Made by a program: the position numbers and the translations under genes | DNA from: UBA2638 sp046293135 | GTDB taxonomy: Bacteria > Pseudomonadota > Alphaproteobacteria > Micavibrionales > Micavibrionaceae | Direction of reading: 5' to 3' | DNA: 64,000 nucleotides | NCBI GenBank assembly: GCA_046293135.1 | Contig: JBKBPR010000007.1 | Span: forward strand, 1-64,000 | The notes under the pieces: model-generated | What the model was told of the DNA's origin: nothing | The model's input: only the letters and a program-made list of their open reading frames with translations | Databases searched by the model: none | In this document: in pieces, positions 1 through 8,632 of the stretch | Layout: every line of letters begins with the position of its first letter | Numbering within the stretch: the stretch's first letter is position 1

Positions 1-1
1 G

Positions 2-919
2 AAAATAATAACTCTCATCCTAGAAAATGACTCTTTAGGCGGCGGAACCGATGAAAATTATACCAGCGGCGTGCGCATCAATTACACGAATACAAATGTA
101 AAATTTCCTGAAATCGCGCACCGCATTGACAGGCTGATCCCCACATTCGATATCAACAGAACATCCAGTATTTATTACTCATTCGGACAGAATATTTATT
201 CCCCTCGGGATATTACCCGTAAAACCCTCAATCCGGATGACAGACCATGGGCAGCATTTTTATATGGAACGCTTGGCATGGTAACGCTTACGGACAATCA
301 TGCAGATGAGGTAGAGGCCACATTGGGCATTGTCGGTCCCGCAGCTTTGGGAGAGTTAACACAAAAATTTGTTCACAAGCATTTAACAGAAAGCCTTACG
401 CCAGAAGGCTGGTCCAATCAGTTAGAGAATGAGCCGGGAGTTATCTTGGCCTGGCAGAGATCATGGCCCATGGCCATCCATGGGCGGATTGATAATAATT
501 TCTGGTCTGTAAAGCCATACGCGGGTACGACACTCGGGAATATCCATACCTATGGGGATATCGGTTTCACCCTGCGCCTCAGCCCCTATGATTCACGGTG
601 GCAGGATACGCCGCTTCGCGTGCGCCCCTCTATGCCCGGCACGGGTATATATGATATCCCAAATGACGACTGGAGCTGGGCTCTGTTCTCAGGCATCGAA
701 GCGCGGGCCGTTGCGCGCAATATTTTTCTGGATGGCAATACATTCTCAGACAGCCACAGCGTCGATAAAGAGCCATTTGTGGCTGACGCAACTGCTGGAG
801 CCTCGCTGATATTTAAAAACACAAGGCTCAGTTATACCCTCGTTTATCGTACGCATGAATTTGAAACACAGGATGATCCTGAAATCTTCGGCGCATTGAG
901 CCTTGGGGTAAGATTTTAA
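2..919 (+). CDS. LpxR-like outer-membrane lipid A deacylase, 5' end outside window
   Basis: The reading frame is open from base 2, so the N-terminus and signal peptide lie outside the window; 305 residues are visible. LpxR enzymes remove the 3'-acyloxyacyl group of lipid A from the outer leaflet of the outer membrane. The hallmark N-terminal pattern is present just before the first internal GTG: an ENDSL stretch followed by TDENYTSG and R, which is how the DUF2219/LpxR family begins. The chain ends in aromatic F (LGVRF), typical of an outer-membrane beta-barrel. The visible length fits an almost complete LpxR. Family assignment is firm; the exact substrate is inferred. Confidence 0.85.
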   Translation, partial: KIITLILENDSLGGGTDENYTSGVRINYTNTNVKFPEIAHRIDRLIPTFDINRTSSIYYSFGQNIYSPRDITRKTLNPDDRPWAAFLYGTLGMVTLTDNHADEVEATLGIVGPAALGELTQKFVHKHLTESLTPEGWSNQLENEPGVILAWQRSWPMAIHGRIDNNFWSVKPYAGTTLGNIHTYGDIGFTLRLSPYDSRWQDTPLRVRPSMPGTGIYDIPNDDWSWALFSGIEARAVARNIFLDGNTFSDSHSVDKEPFVADATAGASLIFKNTRLSYTLVYRTHEFETQDDPEIFGALSLGVRF

Positions 920-1073
920 TTACAGTTTAAAAACCTTAATAAAAATCCAATATCCTTTACACCTTCCTTATACTCCCAGCCCTTATCCGCATCGCAATGT
1001 TATGCCCGCTCTGCGACAACGGTGCATGCCTGTTTTACAGGGCTGAAATCAACCAAAGATCAAGGAGATCATC

Positions 1074-1316
1074 ATGGAAAACAAGAATCAAAATATGCAG
1101 AAAAATTCGAAAGAAAACATGGAAAAACTGCATAAAAAAATCAAGGAAACATGGAGCGGTCTGGGCGATAATGACATTAAACTATACGACGGCAAGCGCG
1201 ATGAGTTCTTCGCTAAGCTAAAAGAAAAAGCAAATGTTTCCAAAGAAGATGCGCAAAAGAAAATGGCGCAACTGGAAAAAGAATGCGGTTGCAGCGGCAC
1301 GGCCAAAGCAGCGTAG
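1074..1316 (+). CDS. CsbD-like stress protein
   Basis: An 80-residue, highly charged protein preceded by a strong AAGGAG ribosome binding site. The central part (KIKETWSGLGD, then DGKRDEFFAKLKEK) matches the CsbD fold, in which a WxxLxDxD-like core is followed by GKRDxLxGKLQE. CsbD proteins are small, abundant general-stress proteins of unknown biochemical role, often controlled by stress sigma factors. The tail is unusual in having a CGCSG motif close to the C-terminus. It forms its own unit ending in an intrinsic terminator. I saw no clear stress-type promoter upstream. Confidence 0.8.
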   Translation: MENKNQNMQKNSKENMEKLHKKIKETWSGLGDNDIKLYDGKRDEFFAKLKEKANVSKEDAQKKMAQLEKECGCSGTAKAA

Positions 1317-1340
1317 TCTTTACTCTACCCCAACCCCGCA

Positions 1341-1375
1341 AAACCGTCCGGTTCCCCTGTTCCGGGCGGTTTTTA
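1341..1375 (+). terminator. Intrinsic terminator after the CsbD gene
   Basis: ACCGTCCGG (1343-1351) pairs with CCGGGCGGT (1362-1370) with one G-U wobble, followed by a short T run to 1374. Confidence 0.85.
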
Positions 1376-1511
1376 TATGAGAATTTACTGTCAGATTTCC
1401 CCTTATAAGAACTTTATACCTTCACCTTTTTCCCGCATAGCTTCCTGATATTTAAGATCGTAGGCTTTGGACATACCAAAAAACCTAAACCCTCAAACAA
1501 AGGAAACGATC

Positions 1512-1676
1512 ATGTTTAACAAAAACAAAAAACCCAATGAAATCCATCCTGCTGACCAAAAGTCGAAAGACAAATCTGGTGTTGTGACGAACAAAAACGC
1601 AGAAACCAAACAACGCGACAATAAAGACACCGCACAGGAAAAATCCGCCATGCGATCCGAGGGCGGCAAAAACTAA
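1512..1676 (+). CDS. Small hydrophilic protein of unknown function
   Basis: A 54-residue protein starting at the ATG preceded by AAAGGAAACGATC. The composition is almost entirely Lys, Asn, Asp, Glu, Gln and Ser, with no predicted membrane segment, as in small disordered stress proteins. It lies between the CsbD gene and the CBS gene, each with its own ribosome binding site, and is followed by a strong hairpin. No family was recognised. The neighbourhood suggests a stress-linked role, which is inference only. Confidence 0.6.
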   Translation: MFNKNKKPNEIHPADQKSKDKSGVVTNKNAETKQRDNKDTAQEKSAMRSEGGKN

Positions 1677-1688
1677 CCCCACGCACGA

Positions 1689-1716
1689 AGGAAGCTGGAT
1701 AAAAATCCGGCTTCCT
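1689..1716 (+). terminator. Strong hairpin after the small hydrophilic gene
   Basis: GGAAGCTGGAT (1690-1700) and ATCCGGCTTCC (1705-1715) pair over 11 bp with one wobble and a 4-base loop. No T run follows, so it may be an mRNA 3' stabiliser or a weak terminator rather than a classical intrinsic terminator. Confidence 0.45.
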
Positions 1717-1743
1717 GAATGTGCCTGCCAAAAGGAGGCAGCC

Positions 1744-2171
1744 ATGATAAATGCAATCTCCCATATTCAATGTGTCAACGATATATGCGGAATAAATCCG
1801 CCTCTATCCGCTGAGGCTAATACATCTCTTCCACTTATGATTTTTTATATGAATTTAATGAAGGTTCAGGCCGCTGCCGTTGTTGATGAAAACAATCATT
1901 GTATCGGTTTGTGATTGGCGAAGATATCGTTGATTATGGTTATGATCAAAAGAAAGGCAGAAGAGATACCTGCGTTGCCGATATTATGAGGTCGCCTAAT
2001 ATGTCTGTGTATCTCGACGATCCGGTTGAGCAAGCCCGGATCATGATGGATTTGCACAAACTCGACTGCTTGCCGGTCATTGATTTCGAGACGCAGGAAT
2101 TTTCAGGCTTAATCACCCGCGAAGATATAGAAAACCTACCTTCAAACGTAATTCCTTACCTGAAAAGATAG
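1744..2171 (+). pseudogene. Two-CBS-domain protein interrupted by a frameshift
   Basis: The gene starts at ATG 1744 behind AAAAGGAGG. The first 56 codons encode the first half of a CBS domain (ending AAVVDENNHCIG) and stop at TGA 1912-1914. The protein resumes one frame over with VIGEDIVDYG and continues through a second CBS domain (PVIDFETQEFSGLITREDI) to 2171. Joined, HCIG-L-VIGEDIV is the standard end of a CBS repeat, so one base appears to be missing near 1908-1911. CBS pairs bind adenine nucleotides and act as regulatory modules; stand-alone pairs are common beside stress proteins. Either a real lesion or a sequencing indel; the second half could be made from TTG 1899. Confidence 0.75.
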
Positions 2172-2199
2172 TTTCCTTGTGGGAAAGCAGCCTAAAATC

Positions 2200-2418
2200 A
2201 TGAAAAGAGAAAAAACCACGAACATGCAGCATAGTTATAATGAGATATACGATCACCCAAACTGTTCAATATTGGATGAGGAGTTTGACGTGTTTTCGCT
2301 AGAAGTGGTCGACTTTCTGATATCAAAGGAACATTCCCAGGAAGATGCTCCTTATATGATAAGTTTTTCTCCTGTATCAAAGAAGAGGAGGCCATGGCTA
2401 AACCCCAAAAAAACATAA
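2200..2418 (+). CDS. Hypothetical small acidic protein
   Basis: A 72-residue reading frame from ATG 2200; GTG 2179 and ATG 2224 are alternatives and none has a strong ribosome binding site. The middle is acidic and hydrophobic (DEEFDVFSLEVVDFLI) and the end is basic. Its 3' end overlaps the start of the receiver-domain gene by 25 bases, so translational coupling is possible. No family recognised. It could be a chance frame, but it fills the gap between two co-directional genes. Confidence 0.4.
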   Translation: MKREKTTNMQHSYNEIYDHPNCSILDEEFDVFSLEVVDFLISKEHSQEDAPYMISFSPVSKKRRPWLNPKKT

Positions 2419-2969
2419 AAATTCTTCTCGTTTGTGACAACGAAGCTGACATTACAGATATAAAATCCCGCGTTGAAAATCTTGATGATGTTTCATGCTA
2501 TGTCTGGCAGTGTCCGACTTTGTCCGAGGGGATAGGTTACCTGGACGTCAAAAAATTGCGCGCCGATATTATTATCCTTGATCTTAGCCTAAAGGACATG
2601 GAAAGCCCAAAAGAGATATACCGCCAGATGGGGCTGTCTGCCCATAACATCCCGATTATCGTGATTACCGGGAAAGGGGAGAAGGAACATGATCTGGCTG
2701 TTTATGTCATGGAAGCTGGCGCGGCTGATAATATGGTCCGGGGCGAGTTTAGCGGCCTGATGGATGCCATGGAATTTGCAATGATACGGCGCAAGATTAC
2801 AAAAGATCAAAAGACACAAACTGACAAGACACTTCAGGATAGTAAAGACGTAGGCGATGCAAAAAGCCTAAAAGATAAGCAGGAGCATCAAGATCATCTG
2901 TCCATGTTTATGGGCGGTTATTCCGTATCTGACAATGATTCCGATAATAAAAAGAACAAGAAAGAATAA
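2394..2969 (+). CDS. Response-regulator receiver domain protein
   Basis: A 191-residue protein behind a GAGGAGG site. Residues about 8-130 form a CheY-like receiver: beta-1 KILLVCD, phospho-acceptor Asp in IIILDLSL, and Thr in VITG. Two positions are atypical: only one acidic residue is obvious at the end of beta-1 (CDNEAD), and the conserved Lys before the alpha-5 region appears replaced by Arg in DNMVRGEF. The last 60 residues are a Lys/Asp-rich tail with no DNA-binding output domain. It is probably a single-domain signalling protein of altered phosphorylation chemistry. No partner histidine kinase is visible nearby; nhaA follows after 18 bases and is probably co-transcribed. Confidence 0.75.
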   Translation: MAKPQKNIKILLVCDNEADITDIKSRVENLDDVSCYVWQCPTLSEGIGYLDVKKLRADIIILDLSLKDMESPKEIYRQMGLSAHNIPIIVITGKGEKEHDLAVYVMEAGAADNMVRGEFSGLMDAMEFAMIRRKITKDQKTQTDKTLQDSKDVGDAKSLKDKQEHQDHLSMFMGGYSVSDNDSDNKKNKKE

Positions 2970-2987
2970 CAACGGAAGCGTTTTATA

Positions 2988-4385
2988 ATGAGAAAAACTA
3001 AACATCATGTTGAAAAATCGCTTCAAAGCTTTTTTGAATCCAAAGTTGAAAAGTTTTTTACCCCGCTAGAAAACTTTATCTACAAACAAACTACAGCCGC
3101 ACTTTTCCTTCTTATCGCCACGATTATCGCACTTGTTCTTGCCAACTCACCTTGGCATAGCCTAACGCAAGCCATCGCGCATTTTGAAGCGGGCTTGGTG
3201 TTCCATCACTGGCAGTTCCTCCTTCCCGTTAAAGAATGGATCAGCAGCGGCCTGATGGCCTTATTTTTCTTTCTGATCGGTCTAGAGCTAAAGCGGGAGA
3301 CTTTGGCGGGGCGTCTTAGAAATCCGCAGCAAATCAGTCTTATCATCATGGCCGCTCTTGGTGGCATGGTGCTGCCCGCCTTGATATACTGGGCGTTTAA
3401 TCACGGCACCCCCGGCGCGCATGGGTGGGCAATCCCGATGGCTACAGATACGGCCTTTGCCATAGGCGTGCTTGCGCTTCTTGCCAGAAAAGTATCTTAC
3501 GGCGTGTCCATTTTCTTAATGGCGATGGCTATATTTGATGATATTGGCGCGATTGCCGTCATCTCTGTTTTTTATGCCCATGACATACAGATAGATTTTC
3601 TGATTTGGAGCGGTCTTACGCTGGCCGTTCTTATGGCTATAAATACCGCCGGTGTGCGTAACGGTTGGGTTTATGCCATTTTGGGCGTGACTCTCTGGGC
3701 CTTTATTTTTCATTCCGGTATCCACGCCACGCTGGCCGGTCTGCTTCTTGCCATTGCCATCCCCGCCAGAACACGCCTGGGACAAACGCGGTTTTTGGAA
3801 GAAATCAGAGGCCTTCTGTCCATCTTTGAAAAACAACAGGGGGAGCGGCATATAAAGGGTCTTGATGCACGCATTTTAGGGGCGGAGGATCAACATCACC
3901 TGACCACAGATATTGAAGATACAATCCGGGATTCCTCTACACCCCTGCAACGCTGGGAAACATTCCTGATCTATCCCATCGGCATTATCGTATTGCCGCT
4001 TTTCGCGCTTTTTAATGCGGGGGTGTCGCTTTCGATAACGGAAATGGCGGTAGCGTTTCACTCACCTGTAACACAAGGCATTGTGGCCGGACTTGTGATT
4101 GGAAAGCCTGTTGGGGTCTGCCTGCTGGTTTTTGCCGGTTTGAAGATGAAAATCGGACGTCTGCCTGAGGGCATGGGGTTTTCAGAGGTTGCCGGAGCCG
4201 GAATGCTCGCCGGGATCGGCTTTACAATGTCGCTTTTTGTTACGGCTCTGAGCTTTGAACACGCCCCGCATCTGATTGATGATGCCAAGATCGGTATTCT
4301 TGTCGCTTCTCTTATATCTGCTCTGGCCGCGAGTATCTGGATTTCGGCATCCTATCTGAAACGCACAAAAATGTTAACCGCTTAA
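2988..4385 (+). CDS. nhaA: Na+/H+ antiporter NhaA
   Basis: A 465-residue inner-membrane protein of the NhaA family, which exports Na+ or Li+ in exchange for about two protons and supports salt and alkaline tolerance. The diagnostic ion-site segments are present: ATDTAFAIGVLALL and IFDDIGAIAVI with its paired Asp residues, and the late GIGFTMSLFV helix. A longer than usual hydrophilic loop lies near residues 270-325 (EIRGLLSIFEKQQ to TPLQRWE). The preceding receiver protein is 18 bases upstream. Recognition of the family is firm. Confidence 0.95.
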   Translation: MRKTKHHVEKSLQSFFESKVEKFFTPLENFIYKQTTAALFLLIATIIALVLANSPWHSLTQAIAHFEAGLVFHHWQFLLPVKEWISSGLMALFFFLIGLELKRETLAGRLRNPQQISLIIMAALGGMVLPALIYWAFNHGTPGAHGWAIPMATDTAFAIGVLALLARKVSYGVSIFLMAMAIFDDIGAIAVISVFYAHDIQIDFLIWSGLTLAVLMAINTAGVRNGWVYAILGVTLWAFIFHSGIHATLAGLLLAIAIPARTRLGQTRFLEEIRGLLSIFEKQQGERHIKGLDARILGAEDQHHLTTDIEDTIRDSSTPLQRWETFLIYPIGIIVLPLFALFNAGVSLSITEMAVAFHSPVTQGIVAGLVIGKPVGVCLLVFAGLKMKIGRLPEGMGFSEVAGAGMLAGIGFTMSLFVTALSFEHAPHLIDDAKIGILVASLISALAASIWISASYLKRTKMLTA

Positions 4386-4399
4386 CAGGAAAAGTAACC

Positions 4400-4486
4400 A
4401 TGAAAATTCTAAAAAGACTATGGAAGGCCATACGTGCCTTCACGAAGTGGTTTCTGGATTTACCACCGCCGAATAAAAATCCTTGA
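4400..4486 (+). CDS. Very small basic amphipathic protein downstream of nhaA
   Basis: ATG 4400 is preceded by AACAGGAAAAG and opens a 28-codon frame beginning MKILKRLWKAIRAF and ending in a Pro/Asn-rich tail. It lies 14 bases after nhaA and stops 3 bases before the convergent arsenite transporter gene. The amphipathic basic N-terminus suggests membrane association. Function unknown; a chance frame cannot be excluded. Confidence 0.45.
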   Translation: MKILKRLWKAIRAFTKWFLDLPPPNKNP

Positions 4487-4489
4487 GAG

Positions 4490-5530
4490 CTACACCTGAA
4501 AATGCTGACGCGTCCGGTTGGCGAACGCCACCAGAGAGAGCATCACAGGCACCTCGACCAGAACGCCCACGACTGTCGCCAGCGCCGCGCCGGAATTCAG
4601 GCCGAATAAGCTGATGGCGACCGCGACGGCCAGTTCAAAGAAATTGGATGTCCCGATCAGCGCGGCGGGCGCGGCGGTGCTAAACGGTACACGCCAGAGG
4701 TAACCCCAACCATAGGCGATGGCAAAAATTCCGTACGCCTGAATGAGGAGCGGCAAGGCGATCAGGGCAATAATGAGCGGCTTGTCGATGATCGTTCCTG
4801 CCTGAAACCCGAACAGCAAGACGACTGTCGCCAGCAAGCCCATAATCGAAAACGGCTTGATCTGCGCGGTGAATTTGGCAATGCGCTCGGGATTGCCGGA
4901 GCCGTCCAGCGCTTTGCGCGTCACATACCCTGCCACCAGCGGGATCAGCACATACAAAACCACCGAAAGAAGAAGCGTTTCCCACGGCACGATAATATCG
5001 GTCACGCCCAGCAGCAACGCCACCAAGGGCGCGAAGGCAAAGATCATAATGATGTCGTTGATTGACACCTGCACCAGCGTGTAATTGGCATCGCCGCGCA
5101 CAAGCTGGCTCCACACAAACACCATCGCCGTGCAGGGCGCAACGCCGAGCAGGATCATCCCCGCGATATATTCCTTGGCATCCTGCGGGCTCACAAGGCC
5201 TACAAAGAGATATTCAAAAAACAAAATCCCCAGCGCGGCCATGGTAAAGGGCTTGATCAGCCAGTTGACGACCAGCGTAATGCACAACCCCTTGGGCTTT
5301 TTCCCCACGTCTTTAAGGCTGGCAAAATCGACATTGACCATCATCGGGTAAATCATCACCCAGATAAACACGGCCACAACCAGATTGACGCTGGCATATT
5401 CGAGGGAAGCAATGGCCTGAAACGCGCTAGGCACCGCCAGCCCCAGCCCAACCCCGGCGGCAATGCAAAGGCCGACCCAGAGGGAGAGATAGCGTTCGAA
5501 AATACCGAGGGGGGATGTTTGGCTATTCAT
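4490..5530 (-). CDS. acr3: Acr3-type arsenite efflux transporter
   Basis: A 346-residue polytopic membrane protein of the Acr3 branch of arsenite permeases, which exports As(III). About ten hydrophobic segments are visible. The family's conserved Cys lies in the [15 protein letters not shown] segment and the second conserved block is [13 protein letters not shown]. It is the last gene of the operon arsR, DUF6428, arsC fusion, acr3, and its start overlaps the end of the arsC fusion by 8 bases. The ArsB name is also used for this role; sequence supports Acr3 rather than the unrelated E. coli ArsB fold. Confidence 0.93.
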   Translation of the reverse strand: MNSQTSPLGIFERYLSLWVGLCIAAGVGLGLAVPSAFQAIASLEYASVNLVVAVFIWVMIYPMMVNVDFASLKDVGKKPKGLCITLVVNWLIKPFTMAALGILFFEYLFVGLVSPQDAKEYIAGMILLGVAPCTAMVFVWSQLVRGDANYTLVQVSINDIIMIFAFAPLVALLLGVTDIIVPWETLLLSVVLYVLIPLVAGYVTRKALDGSGNPERIAKFTAQIKPFSIMGLLATVVLLFGFQAGTIIDKPLIIALIALPLLIQAYGIFAIAYGWGYLWRVPFSTAAPAALIGTSNFFELAVAVAISLFGLNSGAALATVVGVLVEVPVMLSLVAFANRTRQHFQV

Positions 5531-6671
5531 TAAATTGCATTCCTGTCTTTTTTAAATCTTCTAACATTTTGTTTGATATTTCTTCCAAAGATCCAGTTTG
5601 CTCCAATTCAAAATGTTCATTTGTTTTAACGGCAATATCCAGCAAAGACGCAAAGGCTATTACCAAGGCTGGTATCCTATAAACGTGATCATCTTCGTAA
5701 TATGAAATTTCATCTTGTTTTTCTTCAATGGCATGTCTGAGTGATTGCGACCCCCAATGCACCCAATCTGAGAACCATTTATAATTCTGATAAAAATATT
5801 CTAAATCATTATTGTTTTTTGATATATTTCCGAGATTTTCACCTTTGCGGAAGCTATCATGTGGCTTGCCATTTCTTTTAAGAAAGGCAGCAGCACTTTG
5901 TTGATAATTTTCTATGACTTCCTTTTTATCGTCTTCCGATACAAGCGAGCCACCACTCTCTTTTCTCTCTAATAATTTAAAATCATAGACTGTAGAATAA
6001 TCGAACCAATCTTTTACACGCTCATCCGGCTTTTCTAATACCCACGTTAAATTGATAACGCCTTCAATCATAGTTCTGACAACCAACCCAGCATCCATAG
6101 ACGGGTCTAGTTTTATAACCGACATAGCATGATCAAGTTGTTTGTAGATGAAATAGGTGATCATCCGCCCTGTTAGGTCACCTTTTTTAAAAGACGTATG
6201 TTGCCCTAACATGACCTTTGTCTGTTCGATAAGGCCGTTCAAATGCTTCCTTGCTATATCTGGCTGTAGCATACTCTCAACCCTCTCCCTCAATATCTCA
6301 AACGCCTCGTCGAACGCGGCGTCTATTTCCGCCTCACCCCCCGTTGCGACGGCGGGGTCTGGCGTGGGCCAGTGTAGTTTTTTGTGCTGGCCGAAAAACA
6401 CAGGGCAAGCCTCGCTGGCGGCGGCATCGCAGACGGTAATCACCAGATCGACATTCTGCCCTTCAAATTCATCCCATGATTTGCTGTATGGGCTTCCCGC
6501 CTCAATGCCATGGCGCTTGAGTGTTTCGATGGATTTTGGATGCACATAACCGGCGGGCTTGCTGCCTGCACTCACGGCTTTGTAAACGCCTGCGCCTAGA
6601 TAGTTGATCAATGCCTCCGCCATCACCGAGCGGCACGAATTTCCGGTGCAAAGGACAAGGACGTTTTTCAT
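5523..6671 (-). CDS. arsC: Arsenate reductase (LMW phosphatase type) fused to a DUF5677-like domain
   Basis: A 382-residue fusion. Residues 1-137 are a low-molecular-weight phosphatase type arsenate reductase: P-loop LCTGNSCRS near the N-terminus, the resolving-Cys region [13 protein letters not shown], and the DPA loop HWPTPDPA. Residues about 140-382 are a helical domain resembling DUF5677, with a conserved [18 protein letters not shown] segment and a later [19 protein letters not shown] segment. ArsC enzymes of this type are normally 130-150 residues, so the C-terminal 240 residues are an addition. The start abuts the stop of the upstream DUF6428 gene (TAAATG) and the end overlaps acr3. 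Base composition falls in the C-terminal half, consistent with a recent gene fusion. Confidence 0.88.
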   Translation of the reverse strand: MKNVLVLCTGNSCRSVMAEALINYLGAGVYKAVSAGSKPAGYVHPKSIETLKRHGIEAGSPYSKSWDEFEGQNVDLVITVCDAAASEACPVFFGQHKKLHWPTPDPAVATGGEAEIDAAFDEAFEILRERVESMLQPDIARKHLNGLIEQTKVMLGQHTSFKKGDLTGRMITYFIYKQLDHAMSVIKLDPSMDAGLVVRTMIEGVINLTWVLEKPDERVKDWFDYSTVYDFKLLERKESGGSLVSEDDKKEVIENYQQSAAAFLKRNGKPHDSFRKGENLGNISKNNNDLEYFYQNYKWFSDWVHWGSQSLRHAIEEKQDEISYYEDDHVYRIPALVIAFASLLDIAVKTNEHFELEQTGSLEEISNKMLEDLKKTGMQFNE

Positions 6672-7118
6672 TTAGCAGCACCCGCTCGCCGGAGAACAAC
6701 ACCCCGATTTTGGAAGCTGCTTGTCCGGAATGCCGCACGCATCCTGCGCGAGGCAGGCGGTTTGTTTATTGGTCAGGATAAAATCTGTGCCGTCAAAGAT
6801 GAGGCCGAATTTACCGATGGTGGATTGCTGGTATTCGACCTCGATCTCGTGATCCTCATCGCCCAGAACCTTCTTGCACAAATTCAGGATATGCAGGAAT
6901 TTCTGCGGCGCGAGGCGGTGGTCGTAATCTCCGGCCTCCCACAGCTGAAAATTCGCAACCGTTTCCGTGCGCTCCGTTCCGCCGCAATCAATGAAATGCT
7001 TGGTGACAAGGCCGACTTCGGTCACATGGAAATGCGGCGGCAGTGTGGAGCCATCCGGCAATTTGAAAGTCACGGTCTCTAAGGTTTCGAGTGCTTTTTT
7101 TACTTCGGAGATTTTCAT
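6672..7118 (-). CDS. DUF6428 family protein of arsenic operon
   Basis: A 148-residue cytoplasmic protein behind GAAAGGAAACACT. The N-terminal part (FKLPDGSTLPPHFHVTEVG, then FIDCGG) is typical of the DUF6428 family found in ars operons between arsR and arsC. The last residues are Cys-rich (SGCCSPASGCC), a plausible As(III) or metal thiol site. It sits between arsR and the arsC fusion with no gap to the latter. Biochemical function is not known; a role in arsenic handling is inferred from context and the cysteine tail. Confidence 0.8.
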   Translation of the reverse strand: MKISEVKKALETLETVTFKLPDGSTLPPHFHVTEVGLVTKHFIDCGGTERTETVANFQLWEAGDYDHRLAPQKFLHILNLCKKVLGDEDHEIEVEYQQSTIGKFGLIFDGTDFILTNKQTACLAQDACGIPDKQLPKSGCCSPASGCC

Positions 7119-7134
7119 TAGTGTTTCCTTTCTC

Positions 7135-7485
7135 TTAACAGCAATCGGCCAGCTCGATAATCGAGCAGCCCTTTTTCTTATCCTCGCGTATGCTGGCGAA
7201 TTCGACGCTGCAGCAATCCTTGACCATAAAGCCGATCAAATCGCGCACGACTTCGAAATTCGCGGAATATATGACCGAGCGCCCTTCGCGGCGCGATGTC
7301 ACTATTCCCGCATTGGATAAATGGTTCAGGTGAAACGACATGGTGTTGTGCGGCGTGCCAAGCTCATCGCTCAAGGCTCCAGCGGGCAAACCTTGCGGCC
7401 CGGCCTTGACCAGCAGGCGAAACGCGCCGAGGCGGGTTTCCTGTGACAGGGTATCAAACATGATTGTTGCTTTTGATAAGTCCAT
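7135..7485 (-). CDS. arsR: ArsR/SmtB-family arsenic-responsive repressor
   Basis: A 116-residue winged-helix repressor, first gene of the ars operon. It has the family pattern LSQETRLGAFRLLV, a recognition helix in TPHNTMSFHLNHLSNAGIVTSRREGR, and a C-terminal Cys pair (KDCCSVEF) plus a terminal DCC; the DCC type is common in proteobacterial ArsR proteins with C-terminal As(III) sites. ATG 7485 gives the standard length but lies inside a perfect inverted repeat; ATG 7461 is an alternative. No strong ribosome binding site precedes either. Autorepression through that repeat is likely. Confidence 0.9.
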   Translation of the reverse strand: MDLSKATIMFDTLSQETRLGAFRLLVKAGPQGLPAGALSDELGTPHNTMSFHLNHLSNAGIVTSRREGRSVIYSANFEVVRDLIGFMVKDCCSVEFASIREDKKKGCSIIELADCC

Positions 7486-7507
7486 ATGTCGAGAATAATC
7501 GACATAT
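7484..7507. promoter_or_regulatory. Probable ArsR operator
   Basis: Perfect 9-bp inverted repeat ATATGTCGA (7484-7492), spacer GAATAA, TCGACATAT (7499-7507) at the arsR start. The location fits ArsR autoregulation of the whole operon. It overlaps the preferred start codon. Confidence 0.7.
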
Positions 7508-7574
7508 AAGGCAGGAGTCAATCAAAAGCTTCTGGACTATGACGGTTCTCAGCTATGATGAACGGATGCGTGAC

Positions 7575-8216
7575 TTATTTCTTTTCGACCGGGATAAAAA
7601 TTTCATTACGGCGCAAGAATGGCAGCGTCCAGGGCGGGTTGTAACCTGCCGTCATGTATGAGCCTGTTTCCTGATAATCACTATCATCAATCCATTTTTG
7701 TAGAAGAGCATGATGGCGCTGAATGTTCTTTTCATTCAGTAAGCCCGAAAACTGCAGCGCCGCAACAGTGTAATCCTTGATTTCCTGAAGGCGTACAGAA
7801 GAATTGGAAGGCTTCGGCGCGCTCTGAAAATCATACTGCGCGGGTAACACGAACGACATTGTTTGGGTTTCACCCTGATTGCTCATGAAAACCGGAGCGG
7901 TCATTTCAATTTTCTGACCGGCATCCTGGTTTTGCATGATCACGGGCGCTGTCATCGCTATTTCACGCTTAGGCTCGTTTTCGCCCGATATATACTTAAA
8001 AAGGCGCTGAAAGGCTTCATTCTGCCCTTCCTCCATGCCGCCCGGCATCTCTGTGGTCACCAGAACAAGGCTTTCATAATGGCGGATTTCTATCGCTCCA
8101 TCCTGCTCAAGAACCTTATAGGGTGCTATTTCAACGCCTGAATTACCAAACACGGAACAGGCCGACATAAAAACCGTTGCTGCAAGCACGGCTATAGTTT
8201 TGAGAAAAAATTTCAT
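7575..8216 (-). CDS. SOUL-family heme-binding lipoprotein
   Basis: A 213-residue protein with a lipoprotein signal (hydrophobic stretch then MSAC near residue 20) followed by a SOUL/HBP domain: YKVLEQDGAIEIRHYES at the start, and the duplicated IAMTAPVIM and IEMTAPVFM strands with a PAQYDF segment typical of the family. SOUL proteins bind heme or other tetrapyrroles; bacterial lipoprotein versions have unknown roles at the cell envelope. RBS AAAGGTCAAA precedes the ATG. It lies upstream of arsR in the same direction but the ars operator between them suggests separate control. Confidence 0.85.
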   Translation of the reverse strand: MKFFLKTIAVLAATVFMSACSVFGNSGVEIAPYKVLEQDGAIEIRHYESLVLVTTEMPGGMEEGQNEAFQRLFKYISGENEPKREIAMTAPVIMQNQDAGQKIEMTAPVFMSNQGETQTMSFVLPAQYDFQSAPKPSNSSVRLQEIKDYTVAALQFSGLLNEKNIQRHHALLQKWIDDSDYQETGSYMTAGYNPPWTLPFLRRNEIFIPVEKK

Positions 8217-8296
8217 TTTGACCTTTGTTTTTATGAGGCATCGTATTCATTCATATAGCGCAAATCCTTTAACAAGGTAGTTTCTTTTTAATGCAA

Positions 8297-8376
8297 CCCA
8301 GATCTGGGCATATCAGATAAAATTGCCCAAGGATAAAGCGTTGCCAGAAATCAGTTATCCGGAAATCCCGGACAAC
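8297..8376. promoter_or_regulatory. Palindromes upstream of the HTH/AlbA_2 operon
   Basis: Two dyads lie in the 227-bp gap before the HTH gene: CCCAGATCTGGG (8297-8308, perfect) and GTTATCCGG-AAATC-CCGGACAAC (8354-8376, one mismatch). They are candidate operators for the divergent SOUL gene and the HTH operon. Nothing else was seen in the gap. Confidence 0.4.
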
Positions 8377-8443
8377 TCAAAATATCCTTGATATCTCAGC
8401 TTCTTAACTTGCCATCCCTCAAAATTCCATTATTTTCGCAAGC

Positions 8444-8632
8444 ATGAATAATGACATCATGACGATTCGGGAAGTCGCGGAATATCTGCGCCTCAACGAA
8501 AAAACCACATACCGCTATGCTTCCGAGGGCAAAATCCCCGGTTTTAAGGTCGGCGGCGCGTGGCGTTTCCGCCGTGATGAGATTGAAAAAATGACCAAAA
8601 ACGAACTGGAAACGAAGAAGGCCCGAAAATGA
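8444..8632 (+). CDS. Excisionase/MerR-type helix-turn-helix DNA-binding protein
   Basis: A 62-residue single-domain protein with the excisionase-type winged helix: MTIREVAEYLRLNEKTTYRYASEG, then IPGFKVGGAWRF and RRDEIEKM. Proteins of this kind bind DNA as small regulators or directionality factors. The stop codon overlaps the start of the next gene (ATGA), so the two are translationally coupled and the regulator probably controls or works with the AlbA_2 protein. Confidence 0.8.
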   Translation: MNNDIMTIREVAEYLRLNEKTTYRYASEGKIPGFKVGGAWRFRRDEIEKMTKNELETKKARK

